The notes: a model not told the origin generated them from the letters alone. Shown: positions 34,255 through 46,712, counted from the stretch's first letter. The stretch is DNA of 64,000 nucleotides from Glebionis coronaria (GCA_025667525.1 CM046879.1:384733039-384797038), one strand, 5' to 3'. Translations and numbers: made by a program.

Positions 34255-37106
34255 TGATGGTAAAACTATTCTCCGTATCCTTGGTGATCATTTGTATATA
34301 TTGTTTATATTTTTATCCACAAAAGGAAAATACAAAAATATAAAACCATATAAAAACCATAAAAACTGAAAAATTCATAAAAATCCAAAAATATTTTTAC
34401 TTTATTTTTTCTAAGGCATGTCTTTTGGTACGATAATATTTACGGCCTTAGAAATGTTGATTAATATCGACACGGTGCCATAAATAGAGTTCGTACAAAA
34501 GTTGTAAATATTTCATAAAACATGCCAAAATGGCTTGTAGTTATTTCAGACTGCAACCCGGTTTTCATATTAAAGTCAAGTATTTCTTATGAAAGCTTTG
34601 GCTCACAACGGGAATTAATTTTCTCGGGCAAGGTTTACTTTAAAACCTTGTAAGGGATCAAGTTTACTTGATAACTTGGTCTAACACAAATCTATGTACG
34701 CCTCAGTGCATTTATTTGTTAAAACAAGAGAAGTCTTAATTTTATGAAGCTATCATCTCAACAACCATAGCAATCTACAATTGGTATCTACATACTCGAC
34801 GATGCGACTACTCAACCAACGACTACAGCTCTTTCAATAGAACACGGGTCAACAATTGAGGGGGAGCAATTGTCAAGCATTCAGAATCTTCGATGCCGAA
34901 CGTGCCTAGTTCACAAGTTGGTGTCAAGACAACAATATCAATCGTACATGTGGTGTCAAGAGATGACTTCAGATGTGACGAGGCGACCAACATATGCTGA
35001 CAAGAACCATTTGATCTTATCATATGATGTTCTCATCTATCAGGTCCAACCTTGTCAATTCTTGTTTAATATGGTGAATATGTGATCATGTTACAAATCG
35101 GTATCATATCTCATACGTTTGATATCATGAAGATAAAATGGACTTGCAGTTTTCTTCCCAAAACCTTTGTTAAAACTTCATTAAATCAATTGATATTAAA
35201 AACATCAATTGGGTTAATATTTTTAATATGTGGGAGAAAATGTGATTTAATATGGGATATTATCACAAATGGTTTGACTTAAAGTGCTGGCTCATCCCGA
35301 CATGTACGAAATGTTTTCGAATATCGTGGCATATGTTAAGGGGGAGCAAAATGGATTTGCTATATCAAAATGGATTTTCATGGTGACATATACTTACCCA
35401 AAACCCATTTATTTCACAACGATGAAGATTGTGGTGACATAAGGATGGTAGGATAGGTTAAGTCCTATGATTCTTCCAGAACCGGAGGAATCTTTCCAAG
35501 GACATTCCATAGCTAGAAATAGTAGTCCTTAGGAAAGTTGGAGAAAGATTGTGAACGTAGCTGAATGCCGACCAAGTACTTAAGTTAGCACTGGAACAAT
35601 CACAACAAGGTGCTAGTTATGACGTATTGGTAAGCATTAAAGGGGTTGAAGAATGAAAAAGAAGTGTAAAGATAAAGGGTGTAAAGAAAGAAGCCATCCT
35701 TATAACCTTAGGCAGAAACCAGGTCAATACATATGCTATTGAGATCATTTTTAATGATTCTTGATATTGAAAATAGACATCATGGACCCAGTGATGCAAT
35801 GCACAACCCATCCCAGCTAACTCAGATATCTCTCAAAAGGTATTTGTTTTAATCACACGGAGGCAACGCATTATCTATTGATTTATTCACTCCGAATAAA
35901 TTGGTATTGAAAAGGTGGCACTCCTCTCCAGCCTCCGATCACTAAAATCCAAAATGCACGATCGAGTCTAGAGCCATTTGAGATCATCAAATATCTCATT
36001 AGGACACACTTCCATATTTCCTTGCTTCTTCACACACTGTGAAAAGTAAGAAATATTTTTAGAGTCCTACGCAAAATCTTCATGATCTTGCCTGAACATC
36101 CGAGTAATACGAAAGTATTTACAATGAAGATGGAAATCCTTCTTGAGCGAATATCAAAAAGCTCATGGTAGGTGACTTGTGCGATTCTTTATGAATCAAA
36201 CTTGTGATAACTAGAAAGCAACAGCTGTTTAATTCTTAATTGAATTTAAACACGTTCCAGGCCTCTACGCAATATCTTAGTGATCTTGCCAGAACACTCA
36301 GAGTGATACCTTAGTGTTCACAGTGATGAGTGGAAATCCTTCTAGTGTTAACCTCAAACAGCACTTGGTAGGTAACTTGCAAGATTCTATACGAATCAAG
36401 CTCGTGACAACTGGAAAGCAACGATGGTGCGGTTCTTAATTGAATTTCACTTGTTCCAGGAACATAAATTGACGGCTTCAAATCATGCGGATATTATTAT
36501 CCAAATGATTCACTCTTTATGTTCGCAGTCAGCTTTGGACGGTCGAATAAAGAGAACGGGTTTACCCGCGAAATCCTGTCAGGAAGTTACTTAATTGAAA
36601 CTATCCGTCATGGGTACGATATCTAATATCGTCCAACGGTCTTCACCGACCGGAGGTAAAATGCTACCGATTTAGAATGAAATGTTCAAAGCCATTTCGT
36701 TCGTGTCTACTTATGTTGCGGCATTTGAAGACGGTGGCGTTGCGGAATCCAAGAAGAAGTCGTCCCCGCATGCTTATACTTTATGCACTTAATATCTCAT
36801 CTAATTCAAGAAAGCCTAAAAGTTAAGTCTTCCGCTGTATCGAACTCGGAAGCTTTCAAGAATTACGAAGGTATAAGTATGTGGGACATGGCGTCACGAA
36901 GAGGCGAAGATCACAAGTGATGGATGCACGAGATCAAGGCAAGAGATTAATGCTCAAGATTGATATCAATGATCATATCAGCATGTTCACCAGAAAAGAA
37001 AAAGAAAAATAAAGACGAAGACTACGAGCTCAAGACAAGCATATTATGCTAGGTTTATTTTATTATTGTAACTTGGGTAACGCCCTTGTTTGGAGTGACC
37101 TCCCTT
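34255..37106 (+). other. CopiaB 3' region, 2.85 kb, no gene seen
   Basis: No supported ORF occurs. The region holds two polypurine-like tracts (34859, 35339) identical in core to the one at the LTR, and a two-copy tandem duplication (36062-36459). It is unusually long for a copia 3' flank and may contain captured or relict sequence. Confidence 0.6.
36062..36459 (+). repeat. Tandem duplication, two diverged copies of about 200 bp
   Basis: Copies at about 36062-36259 and 36260-36459 share ordered landmarks: tacgcaa.atctt, tgatcttgcc, tggaaatccttct, tggtaggt, gattct, aaagcaac, ttcttaattgaattt and gttccag. Many substitutions separate them, so the duplication is old. Confidence 0.8.
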
Positions 37107-37116
37107 AGGGGGAGAT
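37107..37116 (+). other. CopiaB polypurine tract
   Basis: agggggagat lies immediately before the 3' LTR TG. Confidence 0.85.
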
Positions 37117-37300
37117 TGTTGGAAATACGTTTTACGTATTAAGAAGGATCGGTCACTCCAACGATAGTCGATGTAATAGCTCGTAGTTTAGTTACGTGTC
37201 TTTACTTAACAAACAACATCAATCCTAGCCTACAACATGTGTAGGTCGGCCCAAATGTAAGCCCAAGCCCATGACAAGGGCTTGGGTATATAAACCCTCT
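37117..37300 (+). repeat. CopiaB 3' LTR, truncated to 184 bp
   Basis: It matches 25210-25393 with three substitutions, then joins Gypsy4 LTR sequence directly. The missing 137 bp, plus about 90 bp of Gypsy4, were removed by one deletion. Confidence 0.9.
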
Positions 37301-38333
37301 GTTTGTTTATTGATTTGGACCCGAATGATTGTATGACCCGATGAATGATTATATGACCCGATGTATGAGATAAAATGGATTATTAAAGTTAGGTTATGTC
37401 ACTAAAAGTCCCATTAGCATGAACTGTGAACTACCAGGATTGGGTAGACGCTTATGCATATAATAGTACTATTTGGGGACGATCACCCCAGTTCACGCCT
37501 TGACGGTTGATCCACGTCGTGCCACATTGATTGGTAAGCGAATTTATGTATGAGAAGAGTTACACAAGCGTCATTATTGTGACGACACGCTAATTTAGAT
37601 GGGCAAATGAGTTTCGGGTTAGCTACCCGTTGTTTTTTGTAGTAAGGTAACAATGTCATGCGACTTATAATAATCCAAATAACGAAATACTGCTATATGC
37701 ACTGAATTACAATATATTGCCTGACTAGCAATACGGGCTCTTATTATTGATATTATGTTCGTGTTTTGGTTTTACATAACCATATTCATATAACGGTTTT
37801 TATTTAACTCTATACAACGTTATAAAACGTATTGTATGATGTTTTTAACGACAATGGGTCGTATAATGATTTTGAAGGCGAAAGCCTATATTATGATTTT
37901 TGATAAGGATTTGTAAAAAATGACTTAGGCTATTTTATGGCCTACTACAAAGATTTGTACAAAATGATTTTCGGTAATATATATATACCGATGATATATT
38001 AATGGTTTTCATTAAACTCTATGAATTCACTCGGCGTTTTCGCTGACCTTTTCTTTTAACATGTTTTATCTCAGGTACTTGAAGGTAATTCTCGGTAAGA
38101 CAACAAGAATTCATGGCCCGCACTTAAATAATAATTTCCATTCAAATACTTTATAAAACTTGTATGAAATACTATGACTTGGGACCTATGTAAATTTGAT
38201 ATTTATGAATGGAAATGCTTTATTATTAAACGACGCGATTTTTATGCGTTGTCTATGATGTGAGTAATGTGCTATCCCGTAACACCGACGAGTCTTCCGC
38301 TGTATTGAATTTTGTAAATTTGGGGGTGTTACA
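37301..38333 (+). repeat. Gypsy4 5' LTR, second part
   Basis: It resumes with tttattgatttggaccc, homologous (inverted) to Gypsy2 about 14285 down to 13296, and ends gggggtgttaca at 38333. With part one and the deleted piece the LTR was about 3.4 kb, like Gypsy2's. Confidence 0.87.
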
Positions 38334-38336
38334 GTT

Positions 38337-38348
38337 TGGTACCAGAGC
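38337..38348 (+). other. Gypsy4 primer binding site
   Basis: TGGTACCAGAGC lies three bases after the LTR. It is the tRNA-Met type with one change and is identical to that of Gypsy3. Confidence 0.8.
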
Positions 38349-40898
38349 TCTCGTTATAGAAAACGAAAGATTTTTAAAACCAAGGTTTTGAATAAAACAT
38401 TTCAAAATCTTTTAACTATAAACATTTTTCTCAAAATGTCTAAAATCTTTTTACTATAACGGTGCTGAAGAATTCCCGAGTTACCGACAAAGCCAGACTG
38501 AGAAGTGTTATTTTAATATATATATAACTTGGATTATATATATACATATGATGTAATTTGATTACATGATTGTTTGATGATTATTTCTATATTTATACGA
38601 GGTATTTACACGACGTAGATTGTCACAAGGAACGTTGTCACCCAATTCTTAAATTTGAAATCGAAGAGGTGAAAGTTGCAATTGAGGCTGTCATTGGAAC
38701 CATTACCCAAAAGCCTCATGCCACTAGTACCTTTCCGAGAAGTATAATTGAATGTGTGAGTCATTTCGTACTAGTGACTCCTTTGATAACTATCGTTGTA
38801 AGAGCTATAGTATTGGAAATTAAGTGTTGATTATATCGAGGTTTTATTGCCCTATTGAGATCTAAGAATAAGGTTGAAAGTATTGGAGAATGAGGTAGGA
38901 TATCGCATTGAGTATAAGTTGGTTGAAACTTGAATGAAGTAAAATTTAACTTGTATGGAATAAGAAATTGTTAAGAGGAAGTCGTTAAGTTCTGTGATTG
39001 AATTATGAGGTTTTAATTGATTGTTTATTCGTGTTAAGGGTCGGTCCTAGGCCATTGTCCAATGACGAGGATGCCCAGTGTCCAATAAATAAATTGAAGA
39101 AATCTTCTTCTGAATTGGGACCGATGGATCTTCCGGGACAAGTGGGACACCTAATGACTATTGTAGATTAGTATTCATTGTGGTATCTTTTAAAAATACC
39201 TAACTTAACTGAGACATCAGTTGGTAGGATGAGTTCTTGGAATTGTATGACATAGTGACACGTAATGTGTTACGGTACAATTTTGACTTGTTTGTGATTA
39301 ACGAAAAGACTACCTTTGATTGCTAAATTCTACATGTATCGATGTTATCTATCCTTTATTGCTTCATCCTAATGTTCGCATTAGTGAGGCAACCATTGAA
39401 CAAGTACTCATCTCGATTTGAGTTACGTTGTGGATTATTCTTTTTGAGTGCCATCGAGGTCATGAATCTCATGATTAACTGGCTAAGCTCATTTCCTAGC
39501 ATATTGTAGTTAGTTCTTGGTGAACAACTTTTCATCACTATTTTGCAGATCACTCATTGTTTTTATAAGATAAAACAGTATCCCTTGAGAAAAATTGAAT
39601 TTTCATCACTATAAGGATTATTCAAAGTGACATTTATAAGTGATCGTTATCGAAATGAAGTTGTTTATAAAACACCTTGGAAAACTTAATTGTTTTCATA
39701 ACAAAGAAAATCTTTGTAAATATATTTTTGATTCTTATTTAAGAATTAAGCATGAAAATGTTTTTATTATAAACATAATGATAAAGTTTTGACGAACTGA
39801 GTATTGCATCGTTAATCTTAAAATTGTATATAGTTGCGCGCCTACATACAATTTGGATGTAACCATGCAAGGCTGATTAGTAGTCACCATGAAATTATTA
39901 ATAAACACTAAATTTTCTTTGAAGAATGTGAAAGATTATATTTTATGAGATCTGCAAGAAGTGAAAAATAGGGACATATTGATAGGGACACCTACATATG
40001 TGCCCATGCTATTTATTCTTCTGAGTCGAATTTACTCATCTGTGGAACTTGTCTTATTTGACAATTGATATTCCCTTCTTGTCCAATTCTCCCGTGACGA
40101 GATTCTTTGGAAAAATATCTGATTACCGAGTGTTGATACCCGATTGGATGTATCGACGTTCCTATCATTTCTTTTGATTAGATTTCATTTGAATGACCTG
40201 GGTAACGATCCGAGGAGCTTTCGAATGCGTACTCAAATTATGAAAATATGGGATATATTCATATTCATTAAATGTTTTCGTCTGTATTTGATTTGAAGTT
40301 CCCTCGCGTAGATTATGCGTTGACCTTACTCTTTTAATGGTAGTTGTGTCTCCATATATCCTTGAATTTTTGAAGGATTATGAGTTATTATTAGTCTTTT
40401 GAGAAGTTCACATCTTATCAACAATAATGAAACTGGAAGGTTAATAGTGCCAGTAGAATGGATTGATTGATTATGACATGACGACATTGTCTTAATGGAT
40501 GGGATCTCGAGTAGAAATCCCCTAAAAGATAAGATGTTGATTATCAAAAGTGATCTAAATAATTCTTGATGGATGACTATATCCTGCATTTAGACTTGAA
40601 ATTATACCGTTAATGGTTGTGAATTAGTCATAGATATTATAATCTAGAAAGAAGTTAAAGTAAATTTGTTAAAAGATGTTTCTATTATCTGAAACTTTAG
40701 GAGGTATTTGTTGGTGAATTACCTAGACTTCCGCCATTAAGGCAAGTTGAATTTGGTATTGATTATATTCCCGGTGCTGCACCTGTGACATGTGCACTGT
40801 ACGTCAGCACCATTTGAATTAAAAGAATTACCGTGCAACAGAGAGAGTTGTCGGAGAAAGCTTTTATTCTACCGAGCTCGTACTTATGAAGAGTGAAA
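38349..40898 (+). pseudogene. Gypsy4 interior: leader, decayed gag-protease, start of RT
   Basis: The leader has the CGTTATAG/CTATAACG inverted repeat (about 38352-38463). The region 38570-40690 aligns piecewise with Gypsy2's gag-protease region in inverse orientation, lacking about 230 bp present there. At 40690-40898 the RT N-terminus is readable at DNA level (protease-RT linker ending in the gypsy proline-rich stretch). Homology stops at about 40898, where an Athila-type LTR begins. No frame exceeds 90 codons. Confidence 0.7.
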
Positions 40899-42617
40899 TG
40901 TGTATAGTTGAAGTTCGTTTTCTCAGTTCTTAACAAATTGAAAGTCCTAACAAGATCAAGTTTTTAATTGTTTTTGGTTGGTAAAGTATTTGGATATTCT
41001 ATATCTAATTCAAACAAATCCTTGCTAAAATGAAAAATAAAGTCTACTTATACGTAAAAGAAAGTGCACAAACCAAGTATTTATTCAATTAAAATGCTCA
41101 AATGTAAATTCCACAAAATATAAGGACTGAAAATGTAAATTCTATGAAAATTAAATGCCAGAAATACAAAGTCTAAAAGTCTAGGGACTATATATGCAAA
41201 AACAGTTAACCAAATGGACTAAATGTGAAAATTTATCTAACAAAGTAACTAACTTTTAACTATTTTGAAAACTGACTAATCACTTTTTAACAAACTTGAA
41301 AATCTAAGGACTTAACTTTGGCAAAACCTCATTAAGTGGAATTTTAGCCTGAAATAGAAACCGTTTAACAAACTAGGGACTTAAATGCAATTTCCAAAAG
41401 TTTTTTAACAAAAACGGGTTAAGGAACAAAATAAGCTCGTTTGAGCTCGTTTCTTAACCAAATAAGCTCAAACCAGTTTTAAAAGACTTAAAATTCTATT
41501 TTAGCTAGGCTTGTGAAAGGAAATAAGCTGAAACTAGCTAGAACTTAAATAAGCTAAATCCATTAAGCACAAAATAAGCTACCCAATAAGCTACACATGC
41601 ACAAATTGATTTTATTGCAAAAACCTGTTAATCAGCCTACTAGAAGGGGAAATCTTGTTTCAAAGAAAATTATTCATTAATAAGCTCAGAAAATGAAAAT
41701 AAGCTAAAATGAGCTTATGTTGACTTTCGTTGAACAAAAATCCAAAAATCTGAAAATCTCAAAACTTATCAAGGAACACTTTTTGAAGTGATTTGTGAAA
41801 GAAAATAAGAAAGTTTCTGAAGTGGATAAGCTAGTATAAGAAATCAGTCAATCTATTTATCATAGGGAATTGAAAATGCTCAAGTGCTTAAACAAAGGCT
41901 TATATCTAGCTTATTTCTGTATACTGTATAATTTCCTATTAGGGGCTTAAACTATAGATGTTAAGTGATAACTAGAAACTGGTTTCAAGGATTTTCATCA
42001 AGAAACAAAACTTTGGTAATGATTTGAAAATGGATATTTTTCTGAAATCTAGATTATCAAAGCTGACCCAAACTTTTTCTCATGCCATTTGCCTTTTTGA
42101 CTAAAGATTTGACCTGAAAACTTGTAAACTAGTTTACCTTTACCTATTTACTGAAATTGAGCTAGAAATAACCAACTACAATTACTTGAACATAATTGAA
42201 CACCTATTACCAAACACTAGTTTAACTGAACATTTAAAACTTTTGTAAAGGAATTTTGAGTTAAAAGCTCAACTGATTGGAGACAAATATTAACCCAAGT
42301 GTAATGACTGAAATGTGATGAAAAGTACCCAAGTTCAAACTATTAAACAAAATCTTACTCTAAATGCAATATCAAGGTAATATGACTGAATTTAAGTCCC
42401 TAGTGATGAAAATTAAGCTATTGATTAAGTTCTAAACTGCAAATAAGCTACTAATTCCTTAACATCAACTCAGTAACACATTTGATCATACATTCAAACA
42501 ATATTACACTAAGAATTTAGCATGCCTGCAACAGTTTAGAGGACTCAAAAATGCAGAAATCAAAAACCTTTTAGCTAGGGCCTCCTTTGGGGAGTAGAGT
42601 AGCGCTGAGCTATCTAG

Positions 42618-42646
42618 CTAGTGCTAAACCACCACCTTAGCACTAG
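42618..42646 (-). other. Perfect 10-bp stem hairpin in Athila-like LTR
   Basis: Arms CTAGTGCTAA and TTAGCACTAG flank accaccacc. It is about 440 bases downstream of the TATA box in element sense. Confidence 0.6.
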
Positions 42647-42949
42647 TAACTACCAATAAACAATCAACAACAGCTAATCAACCTTAAACTCCATTGTTGA
42701 ACTTGAAATTCTGCAAATTCTACCAATCTCTTGAAATGAATGATCAAGTCAATAAGAACAGCTACTAGATGAAAACAATCAGCTACAATCTTCAACAAGG
42801 CTCCCAATGATCAAGGATGATCACTAGAAACAAACATCATCAATGGCGTATGAACAGTATGTAAAGGCATTGAGAAAATTGGAGGGAAATTTGAAATTTA
42901 TTGATTATGAATGAAAAGTGGTTACAAGGTTTGTTACAACTAACTAACA

Positions 42950-42982
42950 AACTCTCAAAAGGTTGTCAAGCTTTTGAGAGTT
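42950..42982 (-). other. Perfect 12-bp stem hairpin in Athila-like LTR
   Basis: Arms AACTCTCAAAAG and CTTTTGAGAGTT flank gttgtcaag. It is about 100 bases downstream of the TATA box. Confidence 0.65.
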
Positions 42983-43027
42983 GTTAACTACAACTGCTAA
43001 TAACAGAATGAGAGAGAGAACTAAAAT

Positions 43028-43051
43028 CTAGTGTGTGTGTTTTCACACTAG
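43028..43051 (-). other. 8-bp stem hairpin near predicted RNA start
   Basis: CTAGTGTG and CACACTAG flank tgtgtttt, about 32 bases after the TATA box in element sense. Confidence 0.55.
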
Positions 43052-43082
43052 CTATCTATCAACAAATGAGAACTTCTAGCCC

Positions 43083-43090
43083 TATTTATA
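43083..43090 (-). promoter_or_regulatory. TATA box of Athila-like LTR
   Basis: On the minus strand the sequence is TATAAATA within CTATAAATAGGG, a good plant TATA context. Confidence 0.65.
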
Positions 43091-44015
43091 GAATGAGAAA
43101 GTGAAGTACTTGGGGAGAGTGACGTGTCTGAGCCAGTCAATTGCTTCCACGTGTCTTCACCTTGACAATTGAAACTAGCCGTTGAAGAACTGAAATTGTG
43201 CTTTTCTTTGTGAGTTAATTTCAATGTAATTGGTTGGTTGGGATGGATTCGTGGCTTGAAAACAATCACTTTTCATGTTGGAAGTTTTTCATGAAATGCT
43301 TTGTAGCTCAAATTCGATTCTAGGCTTGTAGAAGGAAGAAGATGCAACGTGTCAATGTTTGGTTGGGAAATAATATGTCACACGGATCACTATCCAAAAG
43401 AACAGTGTGATCCGTGTGAAGGGTAATGGAAGATTATTATTGGTTGTGAAGAGTGAGTGGAATGCTGACTTGTTTTGTTTATTATTTCCCAAAGCTGAAG
43501 TGGCAATCCAAATCTCCTATTTCTTGCATTCTGATTGGCCCATTTCATTTAACATGGATTGAACTAGTTTTATCTTTCAAAAATGGCAGAAAAGGTCCTT
43601 CAAGTTGAGAGTTTTATAAAATGAGCTCTAGTCTTCATTCCTTTGCCAATTTCAGTCCTTTCACTTGCAATCTTGCTTCTTTTGACCCTTTGACTTAATT
43701 GACTTCATGGTTGACCATGTTTGACTTTGATCTTGACTATGGCAAATGTACACTTTTGGTCCTTCATCTTTGAAATATTGTCAAGATAGATCCTTGTTCT
43801 TCAAAGTCTTGTCACTCTTGATCCTTCTTTGTCTTTTTCATTCCAATTAAGCTTGATTTTATTCTTGTTTCCCTGAAATTGTATCCTTCTTACCTATTTG
43901 AGCACAAACAAAGAACATACCACATAATACTGCTTTTATAGCACAAAAGTTAGGTATTTTCCTTGTGTTTTAGGGTGTTTTGTTGATTAATTTATATGAG
44001 TTTTTGGTCATATCA

Positions 44016-44029
44016 AATCCCCTACACTT
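44016..44029 (-). other. Athila-like polypurine tract
   Basis: On the minus strand AAGTGTAGGGGATT directly precedes the LTR. Confidence 0.7.
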
Positions 44030-46000
44030 GAACATTGTCATGTCCTCAGGCAATGCTATATTTTAAAGCACAAATTTACATCCTCCTCATAATTAATCCA
44101 CCTTGGCCATTATGGGATGCATCTACACTACTCTACACTATATGATGCATGATTTTGATTCTGATAATGCAATGTACAAGATACAATTCTATTTATATCT
44201 TTTTGGATTTTCTTGAAATGGTTTGATGGAAATAACTCATAAAGAATTCGATGACTTTGATTAGGGCTTGGGTACCATGGACACTTATCACCCTCAAGTT
44301 TCACTTTCCCCATACCAAGCTTAAAAATGGGATCATTGCATTAACAAGTAAAAAGTGCATCAACTTATTCATGACAATTAAATGTGGAACCGGTTATTAA
44401 ATGAGCAAATTGCTTGTGGGCAAATTTGTCATTATTTTGAGCGTGAAGTATAAGAAATGCAAAATCCAAAAATAAGGAAGCACGGTTTTAATCCTAAGTA
44501 ATCCTCTCATCCATTACTTGAAAAACCGCTCACAATTAATATAAGTCCGTTTCAAGAGTAGTAAGTCATTCGCCTTATGTGTAAAATCCTCATGTCATGC
44601 TTTCATAAGTATCTACACACTCGCTAAGGAAAGAAAAATAAAACTCACGCAATAATTTACATCCGCCGCCTTTTTGAGACCTTAGATCTTCAACCCCGCA
44701 ACCCGTCAAGGTAATATTGGATTGGAGCAATCTATCGAATCCCCGCAACCCGTCAAGGTAATATTTGGATTCAATATTCACTATAATTAACACCACACTG
44801 CCCCTCTTGGGAGTCTTGTATAATTATTTTTTTCTTTTCTTTTTCTTTTTCTCTTTTTTTTTCTAGCCACTCATTTTTTTTGTAAGCCGCTCTTATTTTT
44901 CTTTATTCCTCACAAAGAAAGTTGAAAAGAATAAAAGGAAAAACACCCACTAAGTATTAAGCATGACATAAGTCTAGTACACATAAAATGTTCTAACTTA
45001 GAATCTTAAGACGTACTTATATCAACCATGAATGATTAGACAAAAATGCATAAGAGATTACAAACCAATTAAAACCGTTGATTATTTGTTAACATATATA
45101 CATGCGAAGAAAATAGAGGTAAAGAAGAGAAGGGTTTAGCCACAAGTAATTATCATGAAGTTTATCTAGCCCTTTTATACTTGCTTCAACTCTATCATTT
45201 CCCATTCTCCACAAATTTAAAATCTCAAATAATGAGATTGGTGGATACTTAGCCTAATAGACCAATGAAGGACTACATGGTTAAGGATACTAGCTAGAGA
45301 ATGCTAAGATAAGCAAACTCGGGTTGAGTCAAAATATCCATGGCGGGCCTAATATGTCAAAGAAGTCTAAATTTGTTAAACCATGTTTTTATTATATATA
45401 TATTTTTTTCTTTTTATATATTTTTGATAAAGAACAAAAGAAGGAATATATAAAATGCAAATGTGATATGCAATTGAAAAATGATTAATGCAAAAATTAT
45501 GAATGCATATTTTTGGTGGCCAAAGTAGATTAAAATTTTGAAAAATGTTTGAAAAATTAATTTTCCAAGTTATCATGAAGATCAATGATAAGTTCTAGGT
45601 AAGGTCACTTCGATAGAAGACCCCCCTACACTTAAGCTAAACATTGTCCTCAATGTTTAAGAGCATGGAAGTATAAAAACTTCCCCTACACTTATGACAA
45701 TGAATAGACTTTGCGTAACCCAAGTTAAGGAAAAGTCAACTATTGGTGAATTCATGTTTAAGCACAAGGTGTCTATGAAAAATCACAATAGTAACGAAGT
45801 GAACCGGATACAAGGGCCTCCTCCATAAGCTCCAAAGCATGAAATGAGTGAGAAACCCTACAAACAACATGAAGACAAAAGAAGGTCTCCCCTACACTTA
45901 TCTCCAATTCTATACCCTTATTGCTAACCTACAACACTCTAAACCTAGTTATACGATGTTTGAGTTAAGGAGTCTCTAGCTCGACTCGTCCCTCAATGAA
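44030..46000 (-). other. Athila-like 3' flank between integrase and LTR, no gene seen
   Basis: In some Athila elements an envelope-like ORF occupies this place; none is visible here. The region holds three more copies of the tract AAGTGTAGGGG (45623, 45683, 45889) and a 48-bp-spaced direct repeat of ccccgcaacccgtcaaggta (44694, 44742). The frame at 44590-44796 has no support. Confidence 0.6.
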
Positions 46001-46712
46001 CTAATTCAAGGGGAAAATGGGGATCTCTTGGACCATTTCAACGGAAATGTTCTCCCCAAAATAATGTTTCACACGGTGACCATTCACTTTAAAGTTTGGA
46101 CCATCGCGTTGTGACAACTCAATAGTTCCATATGGAAACACTTGAGCAATAGTGAATGGACCGGACCATCTCGACTTAAGCTTGCCCGAAAAAAGTTTCA
46201 ACCTTGAGTTAAAGAGGAGAACCGGCTCTCCAACTTTAAACTCACGGTTCTTGATCTTAGCATCATGCAATTTCTTAGTCTTTTCCTTGTAAAGCAAAGA
46301 ATTCTCATAGGCATTGGCTCTCAATTCATCCATCTCATTAAGTTGATCTTTCCTATGTGAATCAGCTTGGTTTAAATCAAAGTTAGCCCACTTGAGAGCC
46401 CAAGATGCCTTATGTTCTAATTCGAATGGGAGGTGGCACGCTTTTCCATAGACAAGCCTATAATGGGTACAACCAATTGGTGTCTTAAAAGCCGTCCTAA
46501 AAGCCCACAAAGCATCATCATGCTTATCCGACCAAGAAGCTCGATGCTCTCCCACCGCTCTCTCTAAAATTCTCTTTAAACCATGATTTGTGACCTCGGT
46601 TTGACCATTGGTTTGAGGGTGATACGCGGTAGAAAGTCTATGATTAACTCCATATTTCTTCATAACTCTCGTGAATTGATCATTACAAAAGTGCGTACCA
46701 CGATCACTTATG
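46001..46712 (-). pseudogene. Athila-like integrase, C-terminal part
   Basis: The open frame 46001-46663 extends upstream to the break at 46712, adding the catalytic ISDRGTHFCNDQF segment. The catalytic Glu lies in YHPQTNGQTEVTNHGLKRILE. The C-terminal domain has VGEPVLLFNSRLKLFSGKLK and SRWSGPFTIAQVFPYGTIEL, typical of Athila. The native stop after IPIFPLN appears real. The zinc-binding and first-Asp parts are missing because CopiaC is inserted. Confidence 0.88.

Larger units (their letters stand above)
25210..37300 (+). mobile_element. CopiaB: Ty1/copia element in Gypsy4's LTR
   Basis: The 5' LTR is 25210-25530 and the truncated 3' LTR is 37117-37300. Between them lie priming site, 51-bp repeats, gag, a coiled-coil spacer, protease, integrase, RT, RNase H, and 2.9 kb without genes. 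Integrase before RT marks Ty1/copia. Over the 184 bases present in both LTRs I count three substitutions and no indel, so it is a fairly recent arrival. Even so, the polyprotein has several nonsense codons and two frameshifts. The sequence resembles the copia polyproteins often annotated as TNT1-94-like in Asteraceae (from memory, unchecked). Confidence 0.93.
40899..44015 (-). repeat. Athila-like 3' LTR, about 3.1 kb
   Basis: In element sense it begins TGATATGACC (plus-strand end tatca at 44015), right after the polypurine tract. It contains a TATA box (43083-43090) and three hairpins downstream of it. The distal part (about 41400-41760) is rich in the word aagct. There is no supported ORF. 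Confidence 0.6.
40899..46712 (-). mobile_element. Athila-like Ty3/gypsy element, 3' part only
   Basis: On the minus strand it has an integrase C-terminal part, a 2-kb 3' flank, a polypurine tract and an LTR of about 3.1 kb. The integrase tail resembles the Athila/Tat branch (FELEHKASWALKWANFD, then SRLKLFSGKLKSRWSGPF). It is cut at 46712 by CopiaC. The left LTR boundary (TGTGTATAG at 40899) is inferred from the end of Gypsy4 homology and is less certain than the right end. Confidence 0.75.

Noticed and set aside
44030..46000. Envelope-like gene downstream of the Athila-like integrase
   Set aside because: No frame of useful length, signal peptide or membrane segment is seen on the element strand.
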